Shown here: piece after piece, positions 8,486-15,899 of the stretch
Position numbering within the stretch: position 1 is the first letter of the stretch
How the letters are laid out: every line of letters begins with the position of its first letter
Assembly (NCBI RefSeq): GCF_000711225.1
Contig: NZ_JOMG01000002.1
Location: 1,252,501-1,316,500, forward strand
Reading direction: 5' to 3'
Source: Pelobacter seleniigenes DSM 18267
Lineage (GTDB): Bacteria > Desulfobacterota > Desulfuromonadia > Desulfuromonadales > Geopsychrobacteraceae
DNA: 64,000 bases
Made by a program: the position numbers and the translations under genes
Notes under the pieces: model-generated
What the model saw: only the letters and a program-made list of their open reading frames with translations
The model's database searches: none
What the model was told of the DNA's origin: nothing

Positions 8486-9271
8486 TCAGGGGGTCCCATA
8501 GATGTCGGCACGCCGATCTTCCAGGATCCTGATCTGCTGACGGTATTTTTCCATCTCGGCAAAGTCACAGGTTGCCACCAGTTCAGTGTCCTCTTCCCCG
8601 GCAACCTGGAGCAGGTGTCCGAGGGGGGAAACGATCCGGCTGGCGCCGAAAAAGTCCAGTTTTCCCTGCACCCCCTGACAATTGGTGGCCACCACAAACA
8701 GCTGGTTTTCAATGGCCCGGGCCTGGACCAGGGTCTGCCAGTGCTCAAGCCGCGGTTTCGGCCATTCGGCGGGAAGGCAGATGATTTCAGCTCCGGCCAG
8801 GGCCAATTTACGAAACAGCTCGGGGAAGCGCAGGTCATAGCAGATCGCGATGCCCAGCCGACCGACCGAGGTATCCACGACCAGGCTGTCGTTTCCGGCA
8901 GCCAGGAACAGATCCTCGCGCATGGCCGAGAACAGATGTAATTTGCGGTAACGACCGACCACCCGGCCGCGGTCGATCACGTAAGCCGTATTATAGATCT
9001 TACCGTCGTCCAGTTCCGGCAGACTGCCGACCGTGACCAGCTCCAGCTTGTCGCCGATTTCCTGCATTTCGGCCAGAACCCTGGGTGTCTCTCCGGCCAA
9101 TTGTTTGATGCGGCTGTAATCATAGCCACAGCTCCACATCTCGGGCAAAACCGCCAGGCGAGCGCCGCGGTCGGCGACCCGGCGCAAAGCCGCTCCGGCT
9201 TTATCAAGATTGGCATCAATATCACCCAGGGCGATATTGAACTGTATTGATGAACAGACCAGTTGTTTCAT
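8486..9271 (-). CDS. Carbon-nitrogen hydrolase, nitrilase superfamily (omega-amidase-like)
   Basis: 261 residues with the complete Glu-Lys-Cys catalytic triad: Glu44 in VLPEMW, Lys110 in YRKLHLF and Cys144 in ICYDLRFPELFR. The short length and RFPELFR signature point to the omega-amidase/YafV and Nit branch, which hydrolyse small amides such as alpha-ketoglutaramate or deaminated glutathione. The exact substrate is not decidable. It stands alone; the next gene downstream is on the opposite strand behind repeat copy 1. Confidence 0.88.
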   Translation of the reverse strand: MKQLVCSSIQFNIALGDIDANLDKAGAALRRVADRGARLAVLPEMWSCGYDYSRIKQLAGETPRVLAEMQEIGDKLELVTVGSLPELDDGKIYNTAYVIDRGRVVGRYRKLHLFSAMREDLFLAAGNDSLVVDTSVGRLGIAICYDLRFPELFRKLALAGAEIICLPAEWPKPRLEHWQTLVQARAIENQLFVVATNCQGVQGKLDFFGASRIVSPLGHLLQVAGEEDTELVATCDFAEMEKYRQQIRILEDRRADIYGTP

Positions 9272-9556
9272 TGAATCTCATCTCCCTGTCACAAATATAG
9301 TCTTCCTTTTTTGACATTGTGGCACAAGTCACTCCATACGCAAGTGATTCAAAAATGAGCAGCCTGATTCATTTTTGCAGCGGACAGTCCCGGGCAATCC
9401 CGGCAAAGCAAGCTTAAGCGCTTTCTGTCCACCGTCCGAACCAAGCCCAATGATGCCAGAAAAACAAAAAGATTATAAGAATTTAGTCATGATCGGGGCA
9501 AGGCCACTCGGTTCTCCTTGAGCCTGGTCGGTTTTAAGAGCCGGATTTTTCTGCGC

Positions 9557-9573
9557 TTGGCACATTTTGTGCT
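9557..9573 (+). promoter_or_regulatory. Candidate sigma-54 promoter upstream of the Mrp operon
   Basis: TTGGCACATTTTGTGCT has GG at 9559-9560 and GC at 9571-9572, ten bases apart, with a perfect -24 half. It points toward mnhE but would give a leader of about 450 nt, so it may instead serve an unrecognised short transcript. Confidence 0.45.
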
Positions 9574-9971
9574 CGCTCAATAATGCTGGTAATCATGTAA
9601 CAGGAGTTGATATCGAAAATTTTTATTGTTATTCGTAACAGAATGGAGCCAGATAAAATCCCGACAGATAGATCTTTTTTCCCAGCACGTCCTATCTAGA
9701 GGTTCTGAAACACGAGATATGGGATTTTGTTGACCATGCTTTTTTCTCATGTTAGATATGCTTAAAACTTGCTGAAATGACTAACGGTTGCCGAAAACAA
9801 ATTTTACGGCCCGCCTCATGACTTTTTAAAATACAGAAAAACAAATTTTACAGGGTGTTGCTTCCAGTTCAATACCATTTGCTTTTTTGTTAACGATAAA
9901 ACACGCTACGATTCTGCCCCGGACTTTATATTCATCGGTCCCCGGGATGAATTTTTCCGCCGCTTTTCCAA

Positions 9972-10006
9972 GACTGCCGGACGATGTCTCTGCATGCCCG
10001 GCAGTC
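9972..10006 (+). promoter_or_regulatory. Leader hairpin before mnhE
   Basis: GACTGCCGG pairs perfectly with CCGGCAGTC across a 17-base loop, ending 30 bases before the mnhE start. There is no U-tract; it may be a relic terminator or a leader structure. Confidence 0.4.
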
Positions 10007-10035
10007 GTCTGATTGCGCTGCTGGAGTTTTATGTC

Positions 10036-10515
10036 ATGAAGGCCAAGATTGCGACTTTTTTCATCATGTTGATTTTCTGGATCATCATGTCCGGCATGTT
10101 TGACCCCTTTCATTTCTCGTTAGGAATTGTTTCCTGTCTGATTGTTTCCTGTCTGAGCAGCAGCCTGCTGTTTCCGGAAGAGGACCAGCCCTGGATCAGA
10201 GAATTTTTCGGCATGATTCGCTATCTGCCATATCTGCTCTGGCAAATTGTCCTGGCGAACCTGGAAATCACTTATATTGTTCTTCATCCGCGCATGATGG
10301 ATAAGATCGACCCGCACCTGTTCCGTTTCGAAACATCCCTGAAGCGGCCGATCTCCAAAGTCGCCATGGCGCAATCCATTACTCTGACCCCCGGTACCAT
10401 TACCGTCAATATTTTTGAAAACCAGATTGCTGTCTACGCTTTGACCAAAAAAGCAGCCGCCGGCCTGCCCGGAGAGATGGAGCGCCAGGTTGCAAAAGCC
10501 TTGGAGAGTCACTAA
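10036..10515 (+). CDS. mnhE: Mrp antiporter subunit E
   Basis: 159 residues; first gene of an eleven-gene Na+/H+ antiporter operon. MnhE/MrpE is a small membrane subunit of the complex with two N-terminal transmembrane helices (here about 5-40) and a cytoplasmic tail; the ILHPRMxDxIDP-like block and SITLTPGTITVNI are family marks. The ATG at 10036 follows GGAG at nine bases; a longer frame from 9994 would run through the leader hairpin and is not preferred. It abuts mnhF directly. Confidence 0.9.
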   Translation: MKAKIATFFIMLIFWIIMSGMFDPFHFSLGIVSCLIVSCLSSSLLFPEEDQPWIREFFGMIRYLPYLLWQIVLANLEITYIVLHPRMMDKIDPHLFRFETSLKRPISKVAMAQSITLTPGTITVNIFENQIAVYALTKKAAAGLPGEMERQVAKALESH

Positions 10516-10866
10516 ATGATCGACAACGTTGTCCTGTTTACAGCCATTGCGCTGCTTCTGCTGATGCTGCTCAGTATGATCCGCCTGATCGGTGGGCCTA
10601 CCATACTGGATCGCATTCTCGGCGGAAATATCATCGGGACCAAAACGACCACTCTGTTGCTTCTCATCGGCATTCTTTACGGCGACCTGGCCATGTTTGT
10701 CGATATTGCCATTGCCTATGCATTGCTTAATTTTATCGCAACCTTGGGAGCAACCAGGTATTTTCTGCGCAAAAAGAATTCAGACGACACCCTGGGGGAT
10801 TTTCTCGATCGCGAAGCGCCCATTGTCAATGAATCCACCGCGACGGCGAAAGGAGATGCCGAATGA
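10516..10866 (+). CDS. mnhF: Mrp antiporter subunit F
   Basis: 116 residues with three predicted transmembrane helices. The GGPTILDRILGGNIIGTK segment and following GDLAMFVDIAIAYALLNFI are characteristic of MrpF/MnhF. It begins immediately after the mnhE stop and its own stop overlaps mnhG by four bases, so translation is coupled. The C-terminal tail is about 25 residues longer than in typical MrpF and is charged. Confidence 0.9.
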   Translation: MIDNVVLFTAIALLLLMLLSMIRLIGGPTILDRILGGNIIGTKTTTLLLLIGILYGDLAMFVDIAIAYALLNFIATLGATRYFLRKKNSDDTLGDFLDREAPIVNESTATAKGDAE

Positions 10867-11180
10867 GTGCGCTGATTATCTTCTTTCTGCTGACCGGCCT
10901 GTTCTTTTTTACCATCGGCGTTATCGGCGTCCTGCGCTTTCCGGATTTTTACAGTCGCCTTCACGCGGCGGGCAAATCCGACTCCCTGGCCGCGGTGCTG
11001 ATTGTTATCGGCGTGGCCCTGTATCAATTACAGGATTTCACCCTGGGCAATATCCTGGTGGCGATCAAAATCATGCTGATCGCGGTGTTCATCTATGTTG
11101 CCAGTCCGACTGCAACCCATGCCATCACCAAAACGGCCCTGGTGATCGGAGTGGTTCCCTGGGCCAAAAAGAAGAGATAA
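10863..11180 (+). CDS. mnhG: Mrp antiporter subunit G
   Basis: 105 residues, three transmembrane helices, with the MnhG/PhaG signature IGVLRFPDFYSRLHAAGKSD near residues 22-42. MrpG is a structural membrane subunit of the antiporter. It overlaps mnhF (ATGA) and is followed three bases later by the MbhD-like gene. Confidence 0.92.
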   Translation: MSALIIFFLLTGLFFFTIGVIGVLRFPDFYSRLHAAGKSDSLAAVLIVIGVALYQLQDFTLGNILVAIKIMLIAVFIYVASPTATHAITKTALVIGVVPWAKKKR

Positions 11181-11183
11181 TCA

Positions 11184-11429
11184 ATGATCTGGGCTCTTGA
11201 TTTACTGATTCTTCTGCTCGTTGTGGTCTGTGCGATTGCAGCCATTACCGTCAAAGACCTGCTCAGCGCGACGATTGTGTTCGGTGTGTACAGTTTTCTC
11301 ATGTGCCTGCTGTGGGCGGAAATGGGCGCAGTTGATGTCGCCTTTACCGAAGCAACAGTTGGCGCAGGAATCAGTACTGTACTGTTTATTGCAGCTATCC
11401 TGAATACGACAAGAAGGAGTAAGGATTGA
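11184..11429 (+). CDS. MbhD/DUF4040-type subunit (piece of the MrpA C-terminus)
   Basis: 81 residues, about three transmembrane helices. The LLSATIVFGVYSFLMCLLW and DVAFTEATVGAGISTVLF segments match the DUF4040 part that in Bacillus-type MrpA is fused to the NuoL-like domain and in archaeal Mbh hydrogenases is the separate MbhD subunit. Here it is a separate cistron. Its stop overlaps the TTG start of the next gene. Confidence 0.82.
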   Translation: MIWALDLLILLLVVVCAIAAITVKDLLSATIVFGVYSFLMCLLWAEMGAVDVAFTEATVGAGISTVLFIAAILNTTRRSKD

Positions 11430-11704
11430 AAGTTCTCGCTCTGCTGACAACCCTTGTCACCGGTGCCGTGCTGCTGTACGGGACCATGGATTTTCCGGCG
11501 TTTGGTGACCCCAATTCCCCTGCCGCACAGCACTTGTCGGCCTACTTCATTAAAAACGCTGTCCCCGAAACCCACGTACCCAACGTCGTGACCGCCGTCC
11601 TCGGTGATTACCGCGGTTACGATACCATGTTCGAAACCGTGGTTATCTATTGCGCCGGCCTTGCGGTCATGGGGATCTTGCGCAAAAAGAAAAAACAGGA
11701 CTGA
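11426..11704 (+). CDS. MbhE-type subunit (last piece of the MrpA C-terminus)
   Basis: 92 residues with helices at both ends. The central PNVVTAVLGDYRGYDTMFET is the conserved block found near the C-terminus of MrpA and in MbhE. The start is a TTG embedded in the preceding stop (GATTGA), with AAGGAG nine bases before it. Together with the gene before, it supplies what a full-length MrpA carries after its NuoL-like domain. Confidence 0.8.
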   Translation: MKVLALLTTLVTGAVLLYGTMDFPAFGDPNSPAAQHLSAYFIKNAVPETHVPNVVTAVLGDYRGYDTMFETVVIYCAGLAVMGILRKKKKQD

Positions 11705-11719
11705 TCAGGCGGAGACACC

Positions 11720-12199
11720 ATGAAACTACTGCAGGAAAGAACAGCCAGACAAAAACTTGGAGAAAGTCTCATCATACAGACCGCAGTCCGCATGCTGGTC
11801 CCATTCATCCAGCTGTTCGGTCTTTATGTCATTGTTCACGGCCATTACAGCCCCGGCGGCGGTTTTCAGGGCGGGGTTATTCTCGGCGCCTCCTTTGTCG
11901 TTCTGTCTCTGGCCTTTGACCAGAAATTTTCCATGCACTACATGTCTGAAAAAACCAACGGCATCTTTGGCAATATCGGTGCCCTGATTTATACCGGAAC
12001 CGCGGCCCTGTGCGCCATCATGGGTGGGATGTTCCTTGACTACAGCGCCCTGGACAAGCTGCTCCCCCTCGGCCCCATCGAATGGCGGTCCCTGGGAATC
12101 TTCATCGTCGAGGTCGGCGTCGGCCTGGCGGTCATGAGTATCATGACCGCGCTCTTCTGGGTCCTGGGATCAAAAGGCGAAATGGACGAGGGTCTTTAA
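11720..12199 (+). CDS. mnhB: Mrp antiporter subunit B
   Basis: 159 residues, four transmembrane helices. The block GLYVIVHGHYSPGGGFQGGVI (quoted in part: HGHYSPGGGFQGG) is the hallmark of MnhB/MrpB. It precedes mnhC by three bases. Longer at the N-terminus than minimal MrpB, with a basic start (RTARQKLGES). Confidence 0.92.
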   Translation: MKLLQERTARQKLGESLIIQTAVRMLVPFIQLFGLYVIVHGHYSPGGGFQGGVILGASFVVLSLAFDQKFSMHYMSEKTNGIFGNIGALIYTGTAALCAIMGGMFLDYSALDKLLPLGPIEWRSLGIFIVEVGVGLAVMSIMTALFWVLGSKGEMDEGL

Positions 12200-12202
12200 A
12201 TC

Positions 12203-12592
12203 ATGGAACAGTTTCTTGAATTGGTCGTCTCGAAATATAACTACTGGATCTATGTCATCCTGATGATGATCGGCTTCTATGCCATGATCGGCAAAGGTAA
12301 CCTAGTCAAAAAGCTGATCGGGATGAACATCTTTCAGACCGCCATCATCCTGATGTTTGTCTCTGCCGGGGTTAAGCAGGGAGCCAGAATTCCTATTCTC
12401 AACAAACATGAGGTCCTGGAGCACGGCATCGACATTGCCACCATTGTCAATCCGCTTCCTCATGTCCTCATGCTGACGGCGATTGTCGTGTCTGTCAGTG
12501 TCACCGGAGTTGCGCTGGCGATTTTACAGCGCATCTATCGTGAATACGGAACCCTCGAAGAGGGAGAAATCCTGGAGAAACTCGGCAAATGA
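12203..12592 (+). CDS. mnhC: Mrp antiporter subunit C (NuoK-like)
   Basis: 129 residues, three transmembrane helices, homologous to NuoK of complex I. Visible blocks are GKGNLVKKLIGMNIFQTAI and DPLPHVLMLTAIVVSVS-like NPLPHVLMLTAIVV. Its stop overlaps mnhD by four bases. Confidence 0.92.
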   Translation: MEQFLELVVSKYNYWIYVILMMIGFYAMIGKGNLVKKLIGMNIFQTAIILMFVSAGVKQGARIPILNKHEVLEHGIDIATIVNPLPHVLMLTAIVVSVSVTGVALAILQRIYREYGTLEEGEILEKLGK

Positions 12593-14073
12593 GTGCGTCA
12601 AATCTTCCCCTTTTTGTCCTCGCCGCGCCGCTGCTGACGGCATTCCTTGTCAACCTGTTCGGCCGCCTGTCCAAATCCTGGATTGCGCCGCTGGCCATCG
12701 GTTGCCTGTCCGTTTCAACGATTCTGGCGGTTATTGTGTTGGGGCAGGTGATGGTTGGCGGGGGTTACACCTATACGGTCGGCAGCTGGCAACCACCCTA
12801 CGGCATAGAGCTGGTCGTCGATCGCCTGTCAGCGCTGATGCTGGTGGTGATCTCCAGTGTCGCCCTACTGGCAACAATTTCGGCCCTGAAATCAGTCTTT
12901 CAGGAATTGCCGGACAAAGAATACATGTTCTTTACCCTGTACCTGATTTTCATTGCCGGGCTGTTCGGTCTGGTCCTGACCGGTGATGCTTTCAACCTCT
13001 ACGTCCTGCTGGAGATCACCTCCATCACCACCTATGGACTGATCGCCATGGGGCCGGGCAGGGCGCCTCTGGCAAGTTTCAACTACATCATCATGGGTTC
13101 CATCGGCGCCTGCTTCTATCTGCTCGGCGTCGGATACCTGTACCTGATGACCGGCAGCCTGAATATGGCCGATATTGCCAACATCCTCAAGACCACCACC
13201 GGCGGCAGCGCTGCGGTGGCCACCGCGGTGGCCTTCATTCTGGTCGGACTCTGGGTCAAGATGGCCTTTTTTCCACTCCACGGCTGGCTGCCCAACGGCT
13301 ATTCCCTGGCCCCGACCGGCACCGCCATGATCTCTGCGCCGCTGATGACCAAAGTCACCATCTACCTGATGATCAGGATCATGTTTTCGGTGTTTTCCAT
13401 CGATTACCTGTTTTTACATAATCCACTGGTTCACCAGGGCGTCGTCTGGCTGGCGACCATCGCCATTATCTGCGGTTCGGCCATGGCCCTGGCGCAAAGC
13501 AATCTGAAACGAATGCTGACCTATATTATCGTCGCTGAAGTCGGCTATATGGTTGGCGGGGTCTGGCTGGCCAATAAAATCGGGCTGACCGGAGCGATCC
13601 TGCACATTATCAATGACGCCATGATGACGCTCTGCCTGTTCCTGGCGGCGGCAGCGCTGCTCTACAAGCTCGGCGATCTCGAATTCGACAATCTCAGAGG
13701 CGTTTACCGCAAGATGCCGGTCACCATGGCCGCTTTTACCGTTGGCGCATTCTCCATGATCGGGGTGCCCCCGACAGCAGGCTTTTTCAGCAAATGGTAT
13801 CTGATCCTCGGCGGGATCGAAGCAGGCCAATGGCAGTACGTGGTTGCGCTGCTGTTCAGCTCGCTGGTCAATGCCGTTTTGTTTTTCCGCATTATTGAGA
13901 TCGGTTATTTCTTACGGCCGGGCCAGCACCATCCGACGGAAAAAATCGCCGAAGCACCCCTTAGCATGCAAATTCCGCTCATTGTCGCAGCAGCACTTCT
14001 GGTTATCATCGGCCTCAACTCGGGACCACTGGTCGACACCATCCGCCAATGGGCCGCACCGCTTGTTTTTTGA
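12589..14073 (+). CDS. mnhD: Mrp antiporter subunit D, NuoN/NuoM-like (first of three)
   Basis: 494 residues and about fourteen transmembrane helices. It carries the proton-conducting membrane transporter fold shared with NuoL/M/N; the FNLYVLLEITSITTYGLIA glutamate helix, WVKMAFFPLHGWLPNGYSLAP lysine/histidine helix and GVPPTAGFFSKWYL are all present. In Mrp complexes this type of subunit forms an ion channel module. It is the first of three such paralogues in the operon, which is more than the two (A and D) of canonical Mrp. Confidence 0.92.
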   Translation: MSASNLPLFVLAAPLLTAFLVNLFGRLSKSWIAPLAIGCLSVSTILAVIVLGQVMVGGGYTYTVGSWQPPYGIELVVDRLSALMLVVISSVALLATISALKSVFQELPDKEYMFFTLYLIFIAGLFGLVLTGDAFNLYVLLEITSITTYGLIAMGPGRAPLASFNYIIMGSIGACFYLLGVGYLYLMTGSLNMADIANILKTTTGGSAAVATAVAFILVGLWVKMAFFPLHGWLPNGYSLAPTGTAMISAPLMTKVTIYLMIRIMFSVFSIDYLFLHNPLVHQGVVWLATIAIICGSAMALAQSNLKRMLTYIIVAEVGYMVGGVWLANKIGLTGAILHIINDAMMTLCLFLAAAALLYKLGDLEFDNLRGVYRKMPVTMAAFTVGAFSMIGVPPTAGFFSKWYLILGGIEAGQWQYVVALLFSSLVNAVLFFRIIEIGYFLRPGQHHPTEKIAEAPLSMQIPLIVAAALLVIIGLNSGPLVDTIRQWAAPLVF

Positions 14074-14140
14074 TGTTTTGTGTTTTTTTGCACATGAGCA
14101 GTGATTTTATCCACTGGAATGATTTAAGGACAGGGCAATT

Positions 14141-15619
14141 TTGACTATGAGCTATCACATCTCGATCTGGCCGCTAGCAGCCATATTAATCTCCCTGATT
14201 GGATCAATCCCAATCATGCTGTCCGGCCGCAGCCCGAACTTAAGGGAAAGCTGGACCCTGCTGATTGCCCTTGGCAAAATCATTATTGTCGCGTCTCTGC
14301 TGCCCGCCGTGCTGGCCGGTGGCGGCTATGAATTCACCATTGCCCGGGTGCTGCCCGGGGTCGCGCTGGCGCTGCGAGTGGATGCCATGGGGATGTTCTT
14401 TGCCCTGGTGGCGTCGATCCTCTGGTTTTTCACTTCCCTGTATTCCATCGGCTATATGCGGACCCTGAACGAGCACGCCCAGACCCGCTATTATGCCTCC
14501 TTTGCGGTTGCCATTTCAGCGACCCTGGGGGTGGCCTTTTCCGCCAACCTGCTCACCCTGTACATGTTTTACGAGATTCTGTCCCTGTCGACCTATCCGC
14601 TGGTCACCCATGAGCAGAATGCCGAAGCAAAACAGTCGGGGCGCAAATACCTGACCTATATCCTCGGGACCTCCATTGGCCTGGCCCTGCCGGCGATGAT
14701 CATTGTTTACTCCGTGGCCGGTACCCTTGACTTTAAATCCGGCGGCATCCTGACCGGTACCGGCACCTCTCCGCAATTACTGGCCTTGGTCCTGGTGCTG
14801 TTTCTGTATGGTTTTGCCAAAGCCGCCCTGATGCCGTTTCATGGCTGGTTGCCGGCAGCAATGGTGGCACCGACCCCGGTCAGCTCTTTTTTGCACGGCG
14901 TTGCGGTGGTCAAGGTCGGGGTCTTTTCGATTCTGCGTGTTATTTTCTTCATCTTCGGGCCGGAGGAACTGCTCTCCCTTCATTTCGGCTGGATCATCAC
15001 CTCCATCGCCTCAGTCACCATCCTGGTCGCGTCCCTGGTGGCCCTGACCCAGGACAACCTGAAACGGCGGCTGGCCTATTCCACCATCGGCCAACTCTCC
15101 TATATGGTCTTGGGCGCAGGGATGCTCTCCGCAGCGGGGATGACCGGCGGATTGCTGCATATTGCCATGCACGCCTTTGGCAAGATCACGCTGTTCTTCT
15201 GCGCCGGAGCGATTTACGTTGCGGCCGGAAAAAAATATATCAGTCAGATGGACGGTCTGGGGCGGCGAATGCCGATCACCTACCTGGCCTTTTTCCTGGG
15301 CTCACTGAGCATCATCGGCATGCCACCGCTGGGTGGCTTCATCAGTAAATGGAATCTTGTCATCGGCGCAGTCAACAGCCATCAGATGTTGTTGCTGGTT
15401 GTGCTGCTGACCAGTTCCCTGCTTAATGCCGCGTATTTTCTCCCTATCGTTTATCGCGGCTACTTTGCTAAAGCGGCGGATCCGGTCTTCGACGACGGGG
15501 TCAAGGAAGCGCCCATGTTGTGTCTGGTCCCCCTGTCCCTGACCGCTTGCGCATCGGTGGCACTGTTTTTTTACCCGGATATTTTCCTTCGCCTCGCCCA
15601 TTTGGCACTATTCCCCTGA
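14141..15619 (+). CDS. Proton-conducting NuoL/M-like antiporter subunit (second of three)
   Basis: 492 residues, about fourteen helices. Key ion-path features are FYEILSLSTYPLVTHE (Glu helix), AALMPFHGWLPAAMVAPTPVS (Lys/His helix) and IGMPPLGGFISKWNL. The start is ambiguous: TTG at 14141 lies ten bases after AAGGA, and ATG at 14147 lies six further on. With the separate MbhD- and MbhE-like genes it could stand in for the N-terminal half of MrpA. Confidence 0.88.
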   Translation: MTMSYHISIWPLAAILISLIGSIPIMLSGRSPNLRESWTLLIALGKIIIVASLLPAVLAGGGYEFTIARVLPGVALALRVDAMGMFFALVASILWFFTSLYSIGYMRTLNEHAQTRYYASFAVAISATLGVAFSANLLTLYMFYEILSLSTYPLVTHEQNAEAKQSGRKYLTYILGTSIGLALPAMIIVYSVAGTLDFKSGGILTGTGTSPQLLALVLVLFLYGFAKAALMPFHGWLPAAMVAPTPVSSFLHGVAVVKVGVFSILRVIFFIFGPEELLSLHFGWIITSIASVTILVASLVALTQDNLKRRLAYSTIGQLSYMVLGAGMLSAAGMTGGLLHIAMHAFGKITLFFCAGAIYVAAGKKYISQMDGLGRRMPITYLAFFLGSLSIIGMPPLGGFISKWNLVIGAVNSHQMLLLVVLLTSSLLNAAYFLPIVYRGYFAKAADPVFDDGVKEAPMLCLVPLSLTACASVALFFYPDIFLRLAHLALFP

Positions 15620-15632
15620 GTTGAGGTCACTT

Positions 15633-15899
15633 ATGGATTCTGAAAATAACAAGCCGGAAGTTTGTACCTGGTTCGACCAGCCGCAGAATATCAAACGCCT
15701 GAAGACGGTTTTCTATATCGTCTTGGTTCTGCTGGTGGTTCCGGATTTTTTCATGCACAAACATGCCCTGTTTTTCTCGGCTGAAACCTGGCCTGGCTTT
15801 TATGCGTTCTTCGGTTTCGTCTCCTGCGTGGTCATTATTCTGGTGTCGAAATTGCTCGGTTTCGCCTTGAAGAAAAAAGAGGATTACTATGACCGCTAG
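15633..15899 (+). CDS. Small two-helix membrane protein of the Mrp operon
   Basis: 88 residues. A hydrophilic start (CTWFDQPQNIKRLKT) leads to two hydrophobic helices at about 25-43 and 58-78 and a KKKED tail. TTGAGG six bases before the ATG supports this start. The last eleven bases overlap the next gene, so translation is probably coupled. No named family recognised; position suggests an accessory subunit of the complex. Confidence 0.75.
   Translation: MDSENNKPEVCTWFDQPQNIKRLKTVFYIVLVLLVVPDFFMHKHALFFSAETWPGFYAFFGFVSCVVIILVSKLLGFALKKKEDYYDR

Larger units (their letters stand above)
9272..10035. other. Long AT-rich intergenic region upstream of the Mrp operon
   Basis: About 760 bp without a convincing gene; base composition from roughly 9440 to 9900 is visibly AT-richer than the flanks. 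It holds a sigma-54-like promoter at 9557-9573, a 14-nt direct repeat of ACAAATTTTAC type (9794-9807 and 9837-9851), and a hairpin just before mnhE. A 29-codon TTG-started frame near 9608 is too short to call. Confidence 0.6.

Noticed and set aside
9826-10113. 95-codon minus-strand frame before mnhE
   Set aside because: Overlaps the mnhE start region antisense, lacks a ribosome site and resembles random coding.
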